64,000 nt of DNA from CALINF01 sp039980455 (GTDB lineage: Bacteria; Pseudomonadota; Gammaproteobacteria; Pseudomonadales; Halieaceae): assembly GCA_039980455.1 (NCBI GenBank), contig JBDXCG010000006.1, positions 248,001 through 312,000 of the forward strand, in the 5' to 3' direction. This document shows positions 25,770 through 35,490 of the stretch, piece by piece; position 1 is the stretch's first letter; the number at the start of each line of letters is the position of its first letter. Both the position numbers and the translations under genes were made by a program. Below the pieces are notes generated by a model. The model ran no database searches. It had not been told where the DNA came from and was given only the letters and a program-made list of their open reading frames with translations.

Positions 25770-27419
25770 ATGGCAGCTAAAGAAGTATTTTTTGGTGATG
25801 AAGCACGTAGCCGCATGCTTGCGGGCGTGAACGTTCTCGCCGACGCTGTAAAAGCGACTCTGGGGCCCAAGGGCCGCAACGTAATTCTCGACAAGTCTTT
25901 TGGTGCACCTACCGTCACTAAAGATGGTGTGTCTGTAGCCAAAGAAATCGAGATGAAAGACAAATTCGAAAACATGGGTGCACAAATGGTGAAGGAAGTT
26001 GCTTCACAGGCATCCGACGCCGCCGGTGACGGCACCACAACGGCCACTGTGCTGGCGCAATCGATCCTCAATGAAGGCTTGAAGTCAGTAGCTGCAGGCA
26101 TGAACCCGATGGATCTCAAGCGTGGCATCGACAAGGCTGTTGCAGCAGCAGTTGCACACATATCTGAAGCAGCTATTCCCTGTGAAGACAGCAAGGCGAT
26201 AGCACAGGTTGGTTCTATCTCTGCCAACTCTGATACGCAGGTTGGTGAGATTATTGCGGAAGCGATGGATAAGGTCGGCAAAGAAGGCGTTATCACTGTA
26301 GAGGAAGGCACAGGTCTGGAGAATGAGCTGGACGTAGTAGAAGGTATGCAGTTTGATCGTGGCTACCTGTCGCCTTACTTCATCAACAATCAGGAAAACA
26401 TGAGTGCTGATGTAGAAGCGCCCTTCATCTTGTTGGTAGACAAGAAAATCTCCAACATCCGCGAGTTGCTGCCCCTGCTGGAGCAAGTTGCCAAGGCTTC
26501 AAAGCCACTGGTTATTATCGCTGAAGATGTAGAAGGTGAAGCGCTGGCTACTTTGGTCGTGAATAACATGCGCGGTATTGTTAAAGTCACTGCGTGTAAG
26601 GCGCCAGGGTTTGGTGATCGTCGTAAGGCCATGCTGCAGGATATTGCTATCCTGACCGGTGGTACTGTGATTTCCGAAGAAGTGGGTCTGGATCTTGAGT
26701 CTGCAACACTGGAGCACCTTGGTAGCGCCAAGCGTGTTGCGATGGACAAAGACAACAGCACCATTATCGATGGTTCAGGTGATGCAGCTGCTATTCAGGC
26801 TCGTGTTAGCGAGATCCGAGTGCAGGTTGAGAACACCTCTTCAGATTACGACCGTGAGAAACTGCAAGAGCGTGTGGCCAAGCTGGCCGGTGGTGTTGCA
26901 GTGATCAAGGTTGGCGCAGCAACTGAAATCGAAATGAAAGAGAAGAAGGCTCGCGTTGAAGACGCACTGCACGCAACACGTGCTGCAGTTGAAGAAGGCG
27001 TTGTAGCTGGCGGTGGTGTTGCACTGGTGCGCGCTGTTGCCGCAATCGCAGATATCACAGGTGATAACGAAGATCAGAACCACGGTATTGCAGCTGCGCT
27101 GCGTGCTATGGAAGGTCCTCTGCGCCAAATTGTTGAGAATGCTGGCGACGAAGCGTCTGTTGTTCTGAACAACGTGAAGAACGATGGCAAAGGCAACTAC
27201 GGCTACAATGCTGCATCAGGTGAGTACGGCGACATGATTGAGATGGGTATCCTGGATCCCGCCAAAGTCACGCGTACAGCATTGCAGGCAGCGGGTTCAG
27301 TCGCTGCTCTGATGATCACCACTGAAGTCATGGTTGCTGATGCACCCGACGATAGTGCTGGTGGTGCGCCTGCTATGCCTGATATGGGCGGCATGGGCGG
27401 TATGGGCGGCATGATGTAA
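25770..27419 (+). CDS. groEL: Chaperonin GroEL
   Basis: This is the 60-kDa ATP-dependent folding chamber, 549 residues. Recognised elements are LGPKGRNV, the ATP-binding DGTTTATVLAQSI (about 87-99), AGGVAVIKVGAATE and EEGVVAGGGVALVRA, and the C-terminal GGMGGMGGMM tail. AAAGGA lies just before ATG 25770. It is co-transcribed with groES and ends at a strong terminator. Confidence 0.99.
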   Translation: MAAKEVFFGDEARSRMLAGVNVLADAVKATLGPKGRNVILDKSFGAPTVTKDGVSVAKEIEMKDKFENMGAQMVKEVASQASDAAGDGTTTATVLAQSILNEGLKSVAAGMNPMDLKRGIDKAVAAAVAHISEAAIPCEDSKAIAQVGSISANSDTQVGEIIAEAMDKVGKEGVITVEEGTGLENELDVVEGMQFDRGYLSPYFINNQENMSADVEAPFILLVDKKISNIRELLPLLEQVAKASKPLVIIAEDVEGEALATLVVNNMRGIVKVTACKAPGFGDRRKAMLQDIAILTGGTVISEEVGLDLESATLEHLGSAKRVAMDKDNSTIIDGSGDAAAIQARVSEIRVQVENTSSDYDREKLQERVAKLAGGVAVIKVGAATEIEMKEKKARVEDALHATRAAVEEGVVAGGGVALVRAVAAIADITGDNEDQNHGIAAALRAMEGPLRQIVENAGDEASVVLNNVKNDGKGNYGYNAASGEYGDMIEMGILDPAKVTRTALQAAGSVAALMITTEVMVADAPDDSAGGAPAMPDMGGMGGMGGMM

Positions 27420-27440
27420 AGCAGTCACCTGCCTCATAAA

Positions 27441-27467
27441 ACCCCGCCTTTTGGTGGGGTTTTTTTT
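27441..27467 (+). terminator. Intrinsic terminator of groESL
   Basis: ACCCCGCC (27441-27448) pairs with GGTGGGGT (27453-27460, one G-T pair) around a TTTT loop, followed by a run of T to 27467. Confidence 0.9.
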
Positions 27468-27547
27468 GGCTCACGCGTTTTTTTGTAACCGTGTACAATG
27501 CTTGTAGGTGGTAAAACGAAGTTCATAACTAATAGAAGGGGAGCGCC

Positions 27548-28168
27548 ATGATTACCGAATTCATTTTCAGGTTTGCGCATGTTCTGTTCGGCATTGTCTG
27601 GATAGGTATGCTGTATTACTTCAACTTTGTACAAACCGAGTACTTTAAGGAAGCCGAAGCAGACGCGAAAGCTGATGCGATGAAAAAGCTGGCACCTAGG
27701 GCGCTGTGGTGGTTCCGTTGGGGCGCCATGTTTACGTTCCTCACTGGTCTTTACCTGTTAATGAGCATCAAGGCATTTAGTAACTTTGCTGCGATGCCAC
27801 TGATCTGGGTTGGAGCGCTTGCCGGTATTTTCATGTTCCTCAACGTTTGGGTGATTATCTGGCCCAAGCAGCAGATTGTGCTGGGGATGAAAGAAGGCGA
27901 TGGCCCATCTGCTGCTGCCGCCGCCGGCCTTGCGTCTCGCACCAATACATTGCTGTCTGGCCCCATGCTGTTCGGTATGCTGGGTTCCAAGCATCTGTAT
28001 ATCGCTGATGTCAGTGCAACGGGTTTATATGCCTGCCTGGCTATCGTCGTGGCGCTGGAAGCCAATGCGCTGTTTGGCAAGCTGGGCCCTATGGCGTCCG
28101 TGAAGGGTGTAGTTCACTGCAGCCTCGCACTAGTGGCCATCCTTTGGGCGCTACTCGCGTTCCTGTAG
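27548..28168 (+). CDS. PuuD-family membrane protein (urate hydroxylase membrane-domain-like)
   Basis: The protein of 206 residues has about six membrane segments and the conserved start FRFAHVLFGIVWIGMLYYFN, then LAPRALWWFRWGAMFTFLTG. This matches the membrane domain of the urate hydroxylase PuuD family. The C-terminal cytochrome c domain of the characterised enzyme is absent and no CxxCH heme motif is seen, so urate oxidation is unproven. Conserved His in RFAHV and Trp/Arg in WWFRWG could bind heme. It is a single gene between the groESL terminator and its own terminator. GAAGGGGAGCG precedes the ATG. Confidence 0.75.
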   Translation: MITEFIFRFAHVLFGIVWIGMLYYFNFVQTEYFKEAEADAKADAMKKLAPRALWWFRWGAMFTFLTGLYLLMSIKAFSNFAAMPLIWVGALAGIFMFLNVWVIIWPKQQIVLGMKEGDGPSAAAAAGLASRTNTLLSGPMLFGMLGSKHLYIADVSATGLYACLAIVVALEANALFGKLGPMASVKGVVHCSLALVAILWALLAFL

Positions 28169-28187
28169 GGTAACTCGCGCAACAACA

Positions 28188-28211
28188 AGCCGGGCATTGC
28201 CCGGCTTTTTT
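28188..28211 (+). terminator. Intrinsic terminator after the PuuD-family gene
   Basis: AGCCGGGC (28188-28195) and GCCCGGCT (28199-28206) form a perfect 8-bp stem with a 3-nt loop, followed by six T residues. Confidence 0.92.
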
Positions 28212-28235
28212 GTTTCTGCAACCGGTCAGCCACGG

Positions 28236-28241
28236 TATAAT
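28236..28241 (+). promoter_or_regulatory. Perfect -10 element before the coiled-coil membrane protein
   Basis: TATAAT stands 33 bp before ATG 28274. The best -35 at the right distance (TTTCTG, 28213-28218) is poor, so promoter strength is uncertain. Confidence 0.4.
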
Positions 28242-28273
28242 CTCAATCCTCAAATCTGTTCAATGATGAATTC

Positions 28274-29023
28274 ATGCGTAAAGACGACGATATAGCCCCA
28301 ATCCCCACCATCGTGGCCACTCGCGATGTCGAACCCATGCGCGCTTCGTCTGCCAGCAGGGCACCTTCTGGTGGTAAGAAAAGCAAGCCTGCGGGTTCCG
28401 GCAGCACCGGATTGCTGTCTGGAATGATGATTGTTGTGGCGTTAGCCATTGCAGGCATAGCCTGTGGCTGGGCTTGGCAGTTACAGCAGCAATTAGAACA
28501 AGCCGGTGAGCAATTAGCGGGCTACGAAAAGCGGGTTTCCAGTCTCGAAGATCTGTTGTCTGACACCGATGAGACGGTTAATCGTTCGAGCGCGGCCATG
28601 AGTGCGCAGCTCAAGATGCTCGATACTGAGGTTCGAAAGTTATGGGATGCCCGTAAGGTCAGCAATACCAGTCTGTCGAAGCTCGAGAAGTCCGACAAGT
28701 CACAAGCAGGTCAGTTGTCGGGCATGAAAAAAATCGATACCACGTCTACGGCACAAATTAAGACATTGCTTACCGATGTCACACGATTGAAAACGGTGGC
28801 AGGCGACCTGGAGCGCCTCTCAGCAAGCGCTAAAGTTAATCAGGCGGAAGTGGAGCGTGTAGCAGACACGCTAAATCGAATAAATCTGGATATGGCCAAG
28901 CTAAACAAGCGCGTGCAGAGCAACGAAGAATGGGTAGGCTCAGTTAACGCTTTCCGTCGTCAGATCAACACTAGTATTGCCCAACTCGAAGCCTCAGTGA
29001 GGGCGTTACAGTCCACGCCGTAG
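28274..29023 (+). CDS. Membrane-anchored coiled-coil protein of unknown function
   Basis: The protein of 249 residues has three parts. A basic, Ser/Gly/Pro-rich cytoplasmic N-terminus runs to about residue 48. One membrane segment follows (GMMIVVALAIAGIACGWAW, about 50-69). A long periplasmic coiled coil runs from about 70 to the end (LQQQLEQAGEQLAGYEKRV, then many heptads with Leu, Ile and Lys). There is no enzyme motif. It may organise an envelope structure, but I recognise no named family. The gene stands alone with a perfect -10 element upstream; fumarase follows after 143 bp. Confidence 0.75.
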   Translation: MRKDDDIAPIPTIVATRDVEPMRASSASRAPSGGKKSKPAGSGSTGLLSGMMIVVALAIAGIACGWAWQLQQQLEQAGEQLAGYEKRVSSLEDLLSDTDETVNRSSAAMSAQLKMLDTEVRKLWDARKVSNTSLSKLEKSDKSQAGQLSGMKKIDTTSTAQIKTLLTDVTRLKTVAGDLERLSASAKVNQAEVERVADTLNRINLDMAKLNKRVQSNEEWVGSVNAFRRQINTSIAQLEASVRALQSTP

Positions 29024-29166
29024 CGCTTGTTTTGACGTTTTGGGCAGCAACAAGAAAAACCCAGTGAAGTGGCATGGAGCTTGGCGTTGAAAGCTGCGCC
29101 GCAAGCTGCTCAGGCGAAAGCGCCTGCCACGTCGCCCAAAATTATCGATTCTAATGGAGCACTGTC

Positions 29167-30690
29167 ATGACCGTAATACGCCAGGACGACCTTATCGACA
29201 GCGTGGCTGATGCGCTGCAGTTTATCTCCTACTACCATCCACTCGATTTTGTGCAGGCAGTGCACAAAGCGTATGAAATGGAACAGAATCCCGCCGCCAA
29301 GGATGCCATGGCACAGATTCTGATTAACTCCCGTATGTGTGCGCAGGGGCATCGGCCGATCTGTCAGGATACCGGTATAGTGACGGTGTTTATGAAGATT
29401 GGTATGGACGTGCAGTGGGATGCGACCTTGTCGGTCACCGAGATGGTTAATGAAGGCGTGCGCAGAGCCTACACCCACCCAGACAACGTGTTGCGCGCGT
29501 CCATTCTTGATGATCCCGCGGGTGCGCGGCGCAATACCAAGGACAATACGCCAGCGGTCATTCACATGGAGGTGGTTGAAGGCGACACAGTAGATATTCA
29601 GGTGGCAGCCAAAGGCGGAGGCTCCGAAAATAAGTCTAAACTAGCGATGCTTAATCCTTCCGATAGCATCGTAGATTGGGTGGTAAAAACAGTGCCCACA
29701 ATGGGAGCTGGATGGTGCCCACCGGGCATGCTGGGAATTGGTGTCGGTGGTACTGCCGAGAAAGCCGCGGTGATGGCCAAAGAATCACTGATGGACCCAG
29801 TAGATATTCATGAGTTGCGCCTACGCGGCCCAAACAATCGGGTAGAGGAGTTACGGCTGGAGATCATGGACGCCGTTAACAAGTTGGGTATTGGTGCTCA
29901 GGGCCTTGGTGGTCTAACCACGGTTCTGGATGTGAAGATAATGGATTATCCAACGCATGCGGCGTCTCTGCCTGTCGCGATGATTCCGAACTGCGCCGCT
30001 ACTCGACACGCGCACTTTGTACTTGATGGTTCCGGCCCCTCACTACAGACTCCCCCCAATCTCGATGATTGGCCTGAGATTACCTGGGAAGTGGCCGACA
30101 ATGTACGCAGGGTTAATCTCGATACGGTAACACCCGAAGAGGCCTCTCAGTGGCAGCCTGGTGATACATTGCTGCTATCGGGGAAGATGCTCACAGGACG
30201 TGATGCCGCCCATAAGAAAATGAAAGAATTGATTGAAAGTGGTGAGGGCTTACCGGCCGAGGTCGATCTTAAAGGACGATTTATCTACTACGTGGGTCCG
30301 GTGGATCCGGTGCGTGATGAAGTTGTTGGGCCGGCGGGTCCCACCACAGCTACCCGCATGGACAAGTTCACAGACTTTATTCTGGAGCAAACAGGACTGC
30401 TTGGCATGATTGGCAAGGCAGAACGCGGGCCGGTCGGTATTGAGGCCATTAAGAAACACAAGGCGGTGTATTTGATGGCGGTAGGCGGTGCTGCTTATCT
30501 GGTGTCCAAGGCCATTACAAATGCAAAAGTGGTGGCTTTCCCTGAAATGGGCATGGAAGCAATCTACGAGTTTGAGGTCAAGGATATGCCGGTTAGCGTG
30601 GCCGTAGATTCGCGGGGCATCTCTGTACACGAAACTGGCCCCAAGATCTGGCAGGCTAAGATCGAAGAGCAGGCCATTGAGCTCATCTGA
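29167..30690 (+). CDS. fumA: Fumarate hydratase, class I (iron-sulfur)
   Basis: It interconverts fumarate and L-malate in the citric acid cycle with an oxygen-sensitive [4Fe-4S] cluster. At 507 residues it has the one-chain class I length, with the alpha and beta domains fused. Cysteines stand in RPICQDTGIV, GWCPPGMLGIG and IPNCAATRHAHF. The beta-domain part GKMLTGRDAAHKKM and YYVGPVDP follow. GGAG at 29156-29159 supports ATG 29167. Its end overlaps sbcB by 14 bp. Confidence 0.95.
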   Translation: MTVIRQDDLIDSVADALQFISYYHPLDFVQAVHKAYEMEQNPAAKDAMAQILINSRMCAQGHRPICQDTGIVTVFMKIGMDVQWDATLSVTEMVNEGVRRAYTHPDNVLRASILDDPAGARRNTKDNTPAVIHMEVVEGDTVDIQVAAKGGGSENKSKLAMLNPSDSIVDWVVKTVPTMGAGWCPPGMLGIGVGGTAEKAAVMAKESLMDPVDIHELRLRGPNNRVEELRLEIMDAVNKLGIGAQGLGGLTTVLDVKIMDYPTHAASLPVAMIPNCAATRHAHFVLDGSGPSLQTPPNLDDWPEITWEVADNVRRVNLDTVTPEEASQWQPGDTLLLSGKMLTGRDAAHKKMKELIESGEGLPAEVDLKGRFIYYVGPVDPVRDEVVGPAGPTTATRMDKFTDFILEQTGLLGMIGKAERGPVGIEAIKKHKAVYLMAVGGAAYLVSKAITNAKVVAFPEMGMEAIYEFEVKDMPVSVAVDSRGISVHETGPKIWQAKIEEQAIELI

Positions 30691-32131
30691 GACCTTTTAC
30701 TGGCACGACTATGAAACGTTCGGTGCTGATCCCTCGCGGGATAGGCCCTGTCAGTTTGCAGGTATTCGTACCGACTTCGAGCTGAATATTATCGGTGAAC
30801 CATTGGTGATTTTCGCCAAGCCTGCCGACGATCTGTTGCCTCATCCACAAGCCTGTTTGATCACGGGCATCACGCCACAGCAGGCACTGGCCGAGGGTGT
30901 TCCTGAGTGCGAGTTTATGGCTCAGATTCACGATGAATTGGCCAGGCCGGGTACCTGCGGTGTTGGCTACAACTCATTGCGCTTTGATGATGAGATAACT
31001 CGCTACACCCTGTATCGGAATTTCTTCGACCCCTACGCCCGTGAGTGGAAAGACGGCAACTCGCGCTGGGATATCATCGATATGGTTCGCGCTACCCATG
31101 CCTTGCGACCAGATGGCATTCAGTGGCCATTGCGCGATGACGGTATGCCGAGTTTTCGCCTCGAAGACCTCACAGCGGCCAATGGCATTGCGCATACAGC
31201 TGCTCACGATGCCTTGTCGGATGTTCACGCCACTATTGCTGTTGCTGGCCTGATCAGGCAGCGACAGCCAAAGCTGTTCGACTACGTGCTTAACAGCCGA
31301 GGAAAGCGGGCTGTGCTGGCGCAGTTGGACTTGGAGGGCATGAAGCCGGTGCTTCATGTCTCAGGTATGTTTGGCGCAGCGCGACACAATATTGCATTGA
31401 TTGTGCCATTGGCTATGCATCCGACGAATAAAAATGAGGTGATTTGCTATGACCTCGCAGCCGATCCGTCCTGTATTAGCGAGTTGGATGCGGAGCAACT
31501 TGCGCAGCGACTGTTTCGACGCAAGGAAGAGCAAGTAGAAGGGCAAGAGCGTCCTGCTATCAAGTCTGTGCATATCAACAAATGCCCGATTTTGATTACA
31601 CCGAAGATGGCCGACCCAGCCACGGCGGAGCGCCTTGGTATCGATGGCGCAGCTTGCCGAGCTCATTTGGCTCAGTTGCGAGAGTACCGCGCGCAAGATT
31701 CGCAGGGGTTTGTCGCCAAGCTGCACGCTATATTTGAGCAACGCACATTTGTGGAGACTACCGACCCGGATCGCATGCTGTACGGCGGCGGCTTTTTTTC
31801 TGCTAACGATAAACGGATCATGGATCAGATTCGTTCCACAGAGCCGACTGAACTGGGCGCTCAGACCTTCAGTTTTGAGGATCAGCGCCTGCCCGAAATG
31901 CTGTTTCGCTATCGGGCCCGCAACTATCCCGACACGTTGTCGCCAGCTGAGCGCGCGCAGTGGGAAGAGTATCGCTTCGCCCGACTGACCGAACCTGACG
32001 CTGGCGGTGGCATCGTACTGGAGCAGTACCACGAGCTGATTGAACATCTGCTGCAAGATGAATCTCTTGCGCAAGACAAATCGGCATTGCTGGAGCAGTT
32101 GCTAGCCTACGGCGACAGTCTGCTGGTTTGA
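30677..32131 (+). CDS. sbcB: Exodeoxyribonuclease I
   Basis: This 3'-5' single-strand DNA exonuclease acts in recombination and mismatch repair. The DnaQ-type domain has Exo I FYWHDYETFGADPSRDRP (Asp, Glu), Exo II GYNSLRFDDE and Exo III HTAAHDALSDVHAT. The SH3-like and C-terminal helical regions (VLHVSGMFGAARHN, LFRYRARNYPDTL) match Escherichia coli ExoI along the whole length; the protein has 484 residues. The start is TTG 30677 inside the fumA end; no better start precedes the conserved DYETFG. Confidence 0.95.
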   Translation: MSSSETFYWHDYETFGADPSRDRPCQFAGIRTDFELNIIGEPLVIFAKPADDLLPHPQACLITGITPQQALAEGVPECEFMAQIHDELARPGTCGVGYNSLRFDDEITRYTLYRNFFDPYAREWKDGNSRWDIIDMVRATHALRPDGIQWPLRDDGMPSFRLEDLTAANGIAHTAAHDALSDVHATIAVAGLIRQRQPKLFDYVLNSRGKRAVLAQLDLEGMKPVLHVSGMFGAARHNIALIVPLAMHPTNKNEVICYDLAADPSCISELDAEQLAQRLFRRKEEQVEGQERPAIKSVHINKCPILITPKMADPATAERLGIDGAACRAHLAQLREYRAQDSQGFVAKLHAIFEQRTFVETTDPDRMLYGGGFFSANDKRIMDQIRSTEPTELGAQTFSFEDQRLPEMLFRYRARNYPDTLSPAERAQWEEYRFARLTEPDAGGGIVLEQYHELIEHLLQDESLAQDKSALLEQLLAYGDSLLV

Positions 32132-32242
32132 GTCATTGGCTGACCATGAGACACAGATAGGCAGGTTCGCTACCCGCACCTATACTGAGTGCGATGCGGG
32201 GCAGGAAGGTTCGCACTGGCGATATCACAAAAAGGAGTAGTC

Positions 32243-33262
32243 ATGCAGGAATTTGCTGGTAGTCATATTCTCTCGGTTAACGATTTTGACCGGAGCAATG
32301 TGGAACGCATTTTTGCAGTAGCCGATCACATGGAGCCCTACGCCCGTCGCCGTCGGATCACCAAGGTGCTTGATGGCGCGATTTTAGGTTCGATGTTCTT
32401 TGAGCCAAGCACTCGCACCCGCGTGAGCTTTGGCAGTGCATTTAACCTGTTAGGTGGTGAAGTGCGTGAGACCACTGGCATCGAAACTTCAGCGATTGCC
32501 AAGGGTGAGTCGCTGTATGACACCGCCCGGGTATTGAGTGGCTATTCCGACGTTATTGCTATGCGCCACCCGCAAGAAGGCTCTGTGGCTGAGTTTGCAG
32601 CGGCCAGCCGCGTGCCGGTAATCAATGGGGGTGACGGTAGCAACGAGCACCCCAGTCAGGCGTTGCTCGACCTATACACGATCAAGAGCGAGTTGGCGTC
32701 GCGCCATCGCGGAATCGACACCTTACGCATCGCCATGGTGGGCGACCTGCGGCACGGCCGCACGGTGCACTCGCTGTGTAAACTGCTGTGTCTGTTTGAT
32801 GATGTGCAGGTGGTGCTGGTATCTCCGGATGAACTCAAGATGCCCGGAGATATAGTAGAAGCAATGCGCAGTGCTGGGCATATCGTCAAGGAGTCCGATA
32901 CGCTGGAGTCCAGTATCTCCAGTGTCGATATTGTGTACTCTACTCGCATTCAGGAAGAGCGGTTTCAATCGGCCGAAGAGGCCGATCTCTATCGAGGGCG
33001 GTTTCGGCTTAATCAGGCGGTCTATACCTCACACTGCGAACCCAATACCGTCATTATGCATCCGTTGCCACGAGACTCCCGCGATAACGCCCGCGAGTTA
33101 GATGACGATTTAAACGATAACCCCAATCTGGCCATTTTTCGGCAAACCGATAATGGTGTGTTGGTGCGGATGGCGTTGTTCGTATTGGTTCTGGACGTAG
33201 CGGGCGATGTTCACAAGCATGCGCGCGATGTTACCTGGTATACGGCTGGCCGTTTTCAGTGA
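32243..33262 (+). CDS. pyrB: Aspartate carbamoyltransferase catalytic subunit
   Basis: It condenses carbamoyl phosphate and L-aspartate in pyrimidine synthesis. The carbamoyl-phosphate loop FEPSTRTRVSF, the 80s-loop AKGESLYDTA, MRHPQEG, GDGSNEHPSQALLDL and MHPLPRDSRD are all present. The start ATG 32243 follows a strong AAAGGAG at 32231-32237; an upstream in-frame extension to 32189 is therefore rejected. It has 339 residues, with no pyrI or inactive pyrC beside it. The STRTRVSFG loop has Gly where E. coli has Glu. Confidence 0.93.
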   Translation: MQEFAGSHILSVNDFDRSNVERIFAVADHMEPYARRRRITKVLDGAILGSMFFEPSTRTRVSFGSAFNLLGGEVRETTGIETSAIAKGESLYDTARVLSGYSDVIAMRHPQEGSVAEFAAASRVPVINGGDGSNEHPSQALLDLYTIKSELASRHRGIDTLRIAMVGDLRHGRTVHSLCKLLCLFDDVQVVLVSPDELKMPGDIVEAMRSAGHIVKESDTLESSISSVDIVYSTRIQEERFQSAEEADLYRGRFRLNQAVYTSHCEPNTVIMHPLPRDSRDNARELDDDLNDNPNLAIFRQTDNGVLVRMALFVLVLDVAGDVHKHARDVTWYTAGRFQ

Positions 33263-33876
33263 CAGTTTCTCTGCGCTTCGGCGCTCAGGATGTTCGTATA
33301 TTGCAGCGTAACGCGGTGTATGACGGACACTTCAAAATGTGCCAGCTGACCCTGGAGCATCGCTGCTTTGATGGCACCTGGAGCGATCCACTCACGCGTG
33401 AGTTGTTTGAGCGTGGTGATGCCGTTGGTGTCTTACCCTACAACCCGATCAACGACTCGCTCGTGTTGATTGAGCAGTTTCGCCCGGGCGCTGTGCGTGA
33501 TGACTGCTCTCCCTGGATGCTTGAGTTGATTGCCGGAGTAGTAGAAGAGGGGGAGTCCGATGAAGCGGTGGTGCACCGCGAATCGATGGAGGAGGCTGGA
33601 TGCGAGCTGTCTGATCTGATGTCGATAGCGGGTTATTTTCCGAGTGCGGGCGCTTGCTCTGAGCACGTTAGACTCTACTGCGGCAGGGTACAGTCAGCAC
33701 AAATCGGCTCAATATTGGGTCTACAGTCTGAGGGCGAGGATATTCTTGTGCACGAGGTGGCCCGAACTGAGGCGATGAAGCTTCTCTTCGATAATCAGAT
33801 TCCCAATGGTCATACGCTCGTTGCATTGCAATGGTTGGCATTGCACATTGACGCCGTGCGCGAACGCTGGTCTTGA
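33259..33876 (+). CDS. nudF: Nudix hydrolase, ADP-ribose pyrophosphatase type
   Basis: It probably splits ADP-ribose to AMP and ribose 5-phosphate. The Nudix box reads G-x5-E-x7-RE-x2-EE-x-G starting at GVVEEGESDEAVVHRESMEE (about residues 94-113) and is complete. The family elements LIEQFRPGAV, ELIAG and FPSAGACSEHVRLYCG are those of NudF. It has 205 residues. The GTG start overlaps the pyrB stop, so the two are probably co-translated, and murJ follows after 15 bp. Confidence 0.9.
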   Translation: MTVSLRFGAQDVRILQRNAVYDGHFKMCQLTLEHRCFDGTWSDPLTRELFERGDAVGVLPYNPINDSLVLIEQFRPGAVRDDCSPWMLELIAGVVEEGESDEAVVHRESMEEAGCELSDLMSIAGYFPSAGACSEHVRLYCGRVQSAQIGSILGLQSEGEDILVHEVARTEAMKLLFDNQIPNGHTLVALQWLALHIDAVRERWS

Positions 33877-33891
33877 GCATCGCGTGATTCT

Positions 33892-35490
33892 ATGAGCACT
33901 GGCGACCCCCAAAACACGTCCGAATCGGCACCGGCTCTGCTGCGTTCCAGCGCAATCGTTGGCAGTATGACCATGATGTCGCGGGTGCTGGGATTGGTGC
34001 GCGACATCGTGATAGCTGGCTTTGTCGGCGCCAGTGCTAATGCTGATGCCTTTTTTGTTGCCTTCAAAATCCCCAATTTTCTGCGTCGCCTGTTTGCCGA
34101 AGGTGCGTTTGCACAGGCGTTTGTGCCGGTGCTTGCCGACTACAAAGAGGATGGCAGTGTCGCAGCAGTCAAAGCGCTACTGAATCGCGTGGCCGGTGTA
34201 CTGGGCGGCGCTCTATTGCTCCTCACAGGGATTATGATTTTGGCCGCCCCTATAGTTACGGCCATTTTTGCTCCTGGTTTTGTGAGTCACCCCGCTAAAT
34301 ATGCGCTTACTGCCGAGCTGATCAGGATAACGTTTCCCTATCTGTTGCTGATCTCCATGACCGGGCTGTGCGGCGCTATTCTGAATAGCTATGGCCGCTT
34401 TGCGGTGCCTGCACTCACGCCAATCTTTCTCAACCTTTCCCTGATTGGTGCCGCCACAGTGGCTGCCCCCTGGTTCGATGAACCTGTGTTTGCATTGGCC
34501 TGGGGCGTATTTTTGGCTGGCGTGATTCAATTGCTGTTCCAGCTGCCTTCGCTGTATCGCCTCGACCTTGTACCAAGGCCGATTTGGGATACCCGGGATG
34601 CTGGTGTACGACGCATATTGAAACTGATGGTGCCGGCATTGTTTGGGGTGTCGGTAAGCCAAATCAACTTACTATTGGATACAGTAATAGCCTCGTTTTT
34701 GCCCACTGGCAGCGTATCGTGGCTGTATTATTCCGATAGGCTAACCGAGCTGCCATTGGGCGTGTTCGGCATTGCGATCGCCACGGTAATTCTGCCAAGC
34801 CTGTCTGCTCACAATGCCGCTTCCCGGGCAGGGCAGTTCACCCGCACCCTGGATTGGGCTGTCCGCAACGTGTTGTTGATTGCGATGCCCGCTGCAGTGG
34901 CATTGATTCTGCTAGCAGAGCCCATCCTGATTACCCTCTTTCAGTATGGGGCGTTGACACCGGGGGACGTCGATATGGCGTCACTCAGTCTGCGAGCGTA
35001 CAGCCTGGGTTTGGCCGCCTTTATGCTAATTAAGGTGCTCGCGCCGGGTTTTTACGCCCGCAAGGACATGATGACGCCCGTATCTATTGGCATTAAGGCG
35101 ATGGTAGCCAATATGGTGCTTAATCTTCTGTTTGTCCTGCCATTGTATTTCTATTTCAATATTGGGCACGTAGGGCTGGCTCTAGCAACCAGTGCGTCGG
35201 CGTATCTGAACGCGGGGCTATTACTGCGGGGCCTGATGAAAGAGCAGGTGTTTCGTTTCCAGCCGGGTTGGGCGCTGTTTATATTCAGGCTGCTGGCATC
35301 GACCCTCGCGATGGTGGTCGCAGTGTTGCTACTGACTCCTGGCAACGAGCAGTGGCTGGCCTGGGGCTGGCAGCACAGGGCGCTGCAAATTGTGCTGGTA
35401 TGCGCTGCGGGCATCGCCAGTTATGGCTTGACGCACATTGCTTTGGGCACGCGTATGCACCATCTTCGTAGTCCTGCGGGTAGTGACTAG
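33892..35490 (+). CDS. murJ: Lipid II flippase MurJ
   Basis: This inner-membrane flippase exports lipid II for peptidoglycan synthesis. The protein has 532 residues and about 14 membrane segments. The start SAIVGSMTMMSRVLGLVRD, then KIPNFLRRLFAEGAFAQAFVPVL, and the conserved Arg and Asp residues in the first segments are diagnostic. The order murJ-ribF-ileS-lspA-fkpB-ispH is the usual one in Pseudomonas-type genomes. Confidence 0.96.
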   Translation: MSTGDPQNTSESAPALLRSSAIVGSMTMMSRVLGLVRDIVIAGFVGASANADAFFVAFKIPNFLRRLFAEGAFAQAFVPVLADYKEDGSVAAVKALLNRVAGVLGGALLLLTGIMILAAPIVTAIFAPGFVSHPAKYALTAELIRITFPYLLLISMTGLCGAILNSYGRFAVPALTPIFLNLSLIGAATVAAPWFDEPVFALAWGVFLAGVIQLLFQLPSLYRLDLVPRPIWDTRDAGVRRILKLMVPALFGVSVSQINLLLDTVIASFLPTGSVSWLYYSDRLTELPLGVFGIAIATVILPSLSAHNAASRAGQFTRTLDWAVRNVLLIAMPAAVALILLAEPILITLFQYGALTPGDVDMASLSLRAYSLGLAAFMLIKVLAPGFYARKDMMTPVSIGIKAMVANMVLNLLFVLPLYFYFNIGHVGLALATSASAYLNAGLLLRGLMKEQVFRFQPGWALFIFRLLASTLAMVVAVLLLTPGNEQWLAWGWQHRALQIVLVCAAGIASYGLTHIALGTRMHHLRSPAGSD

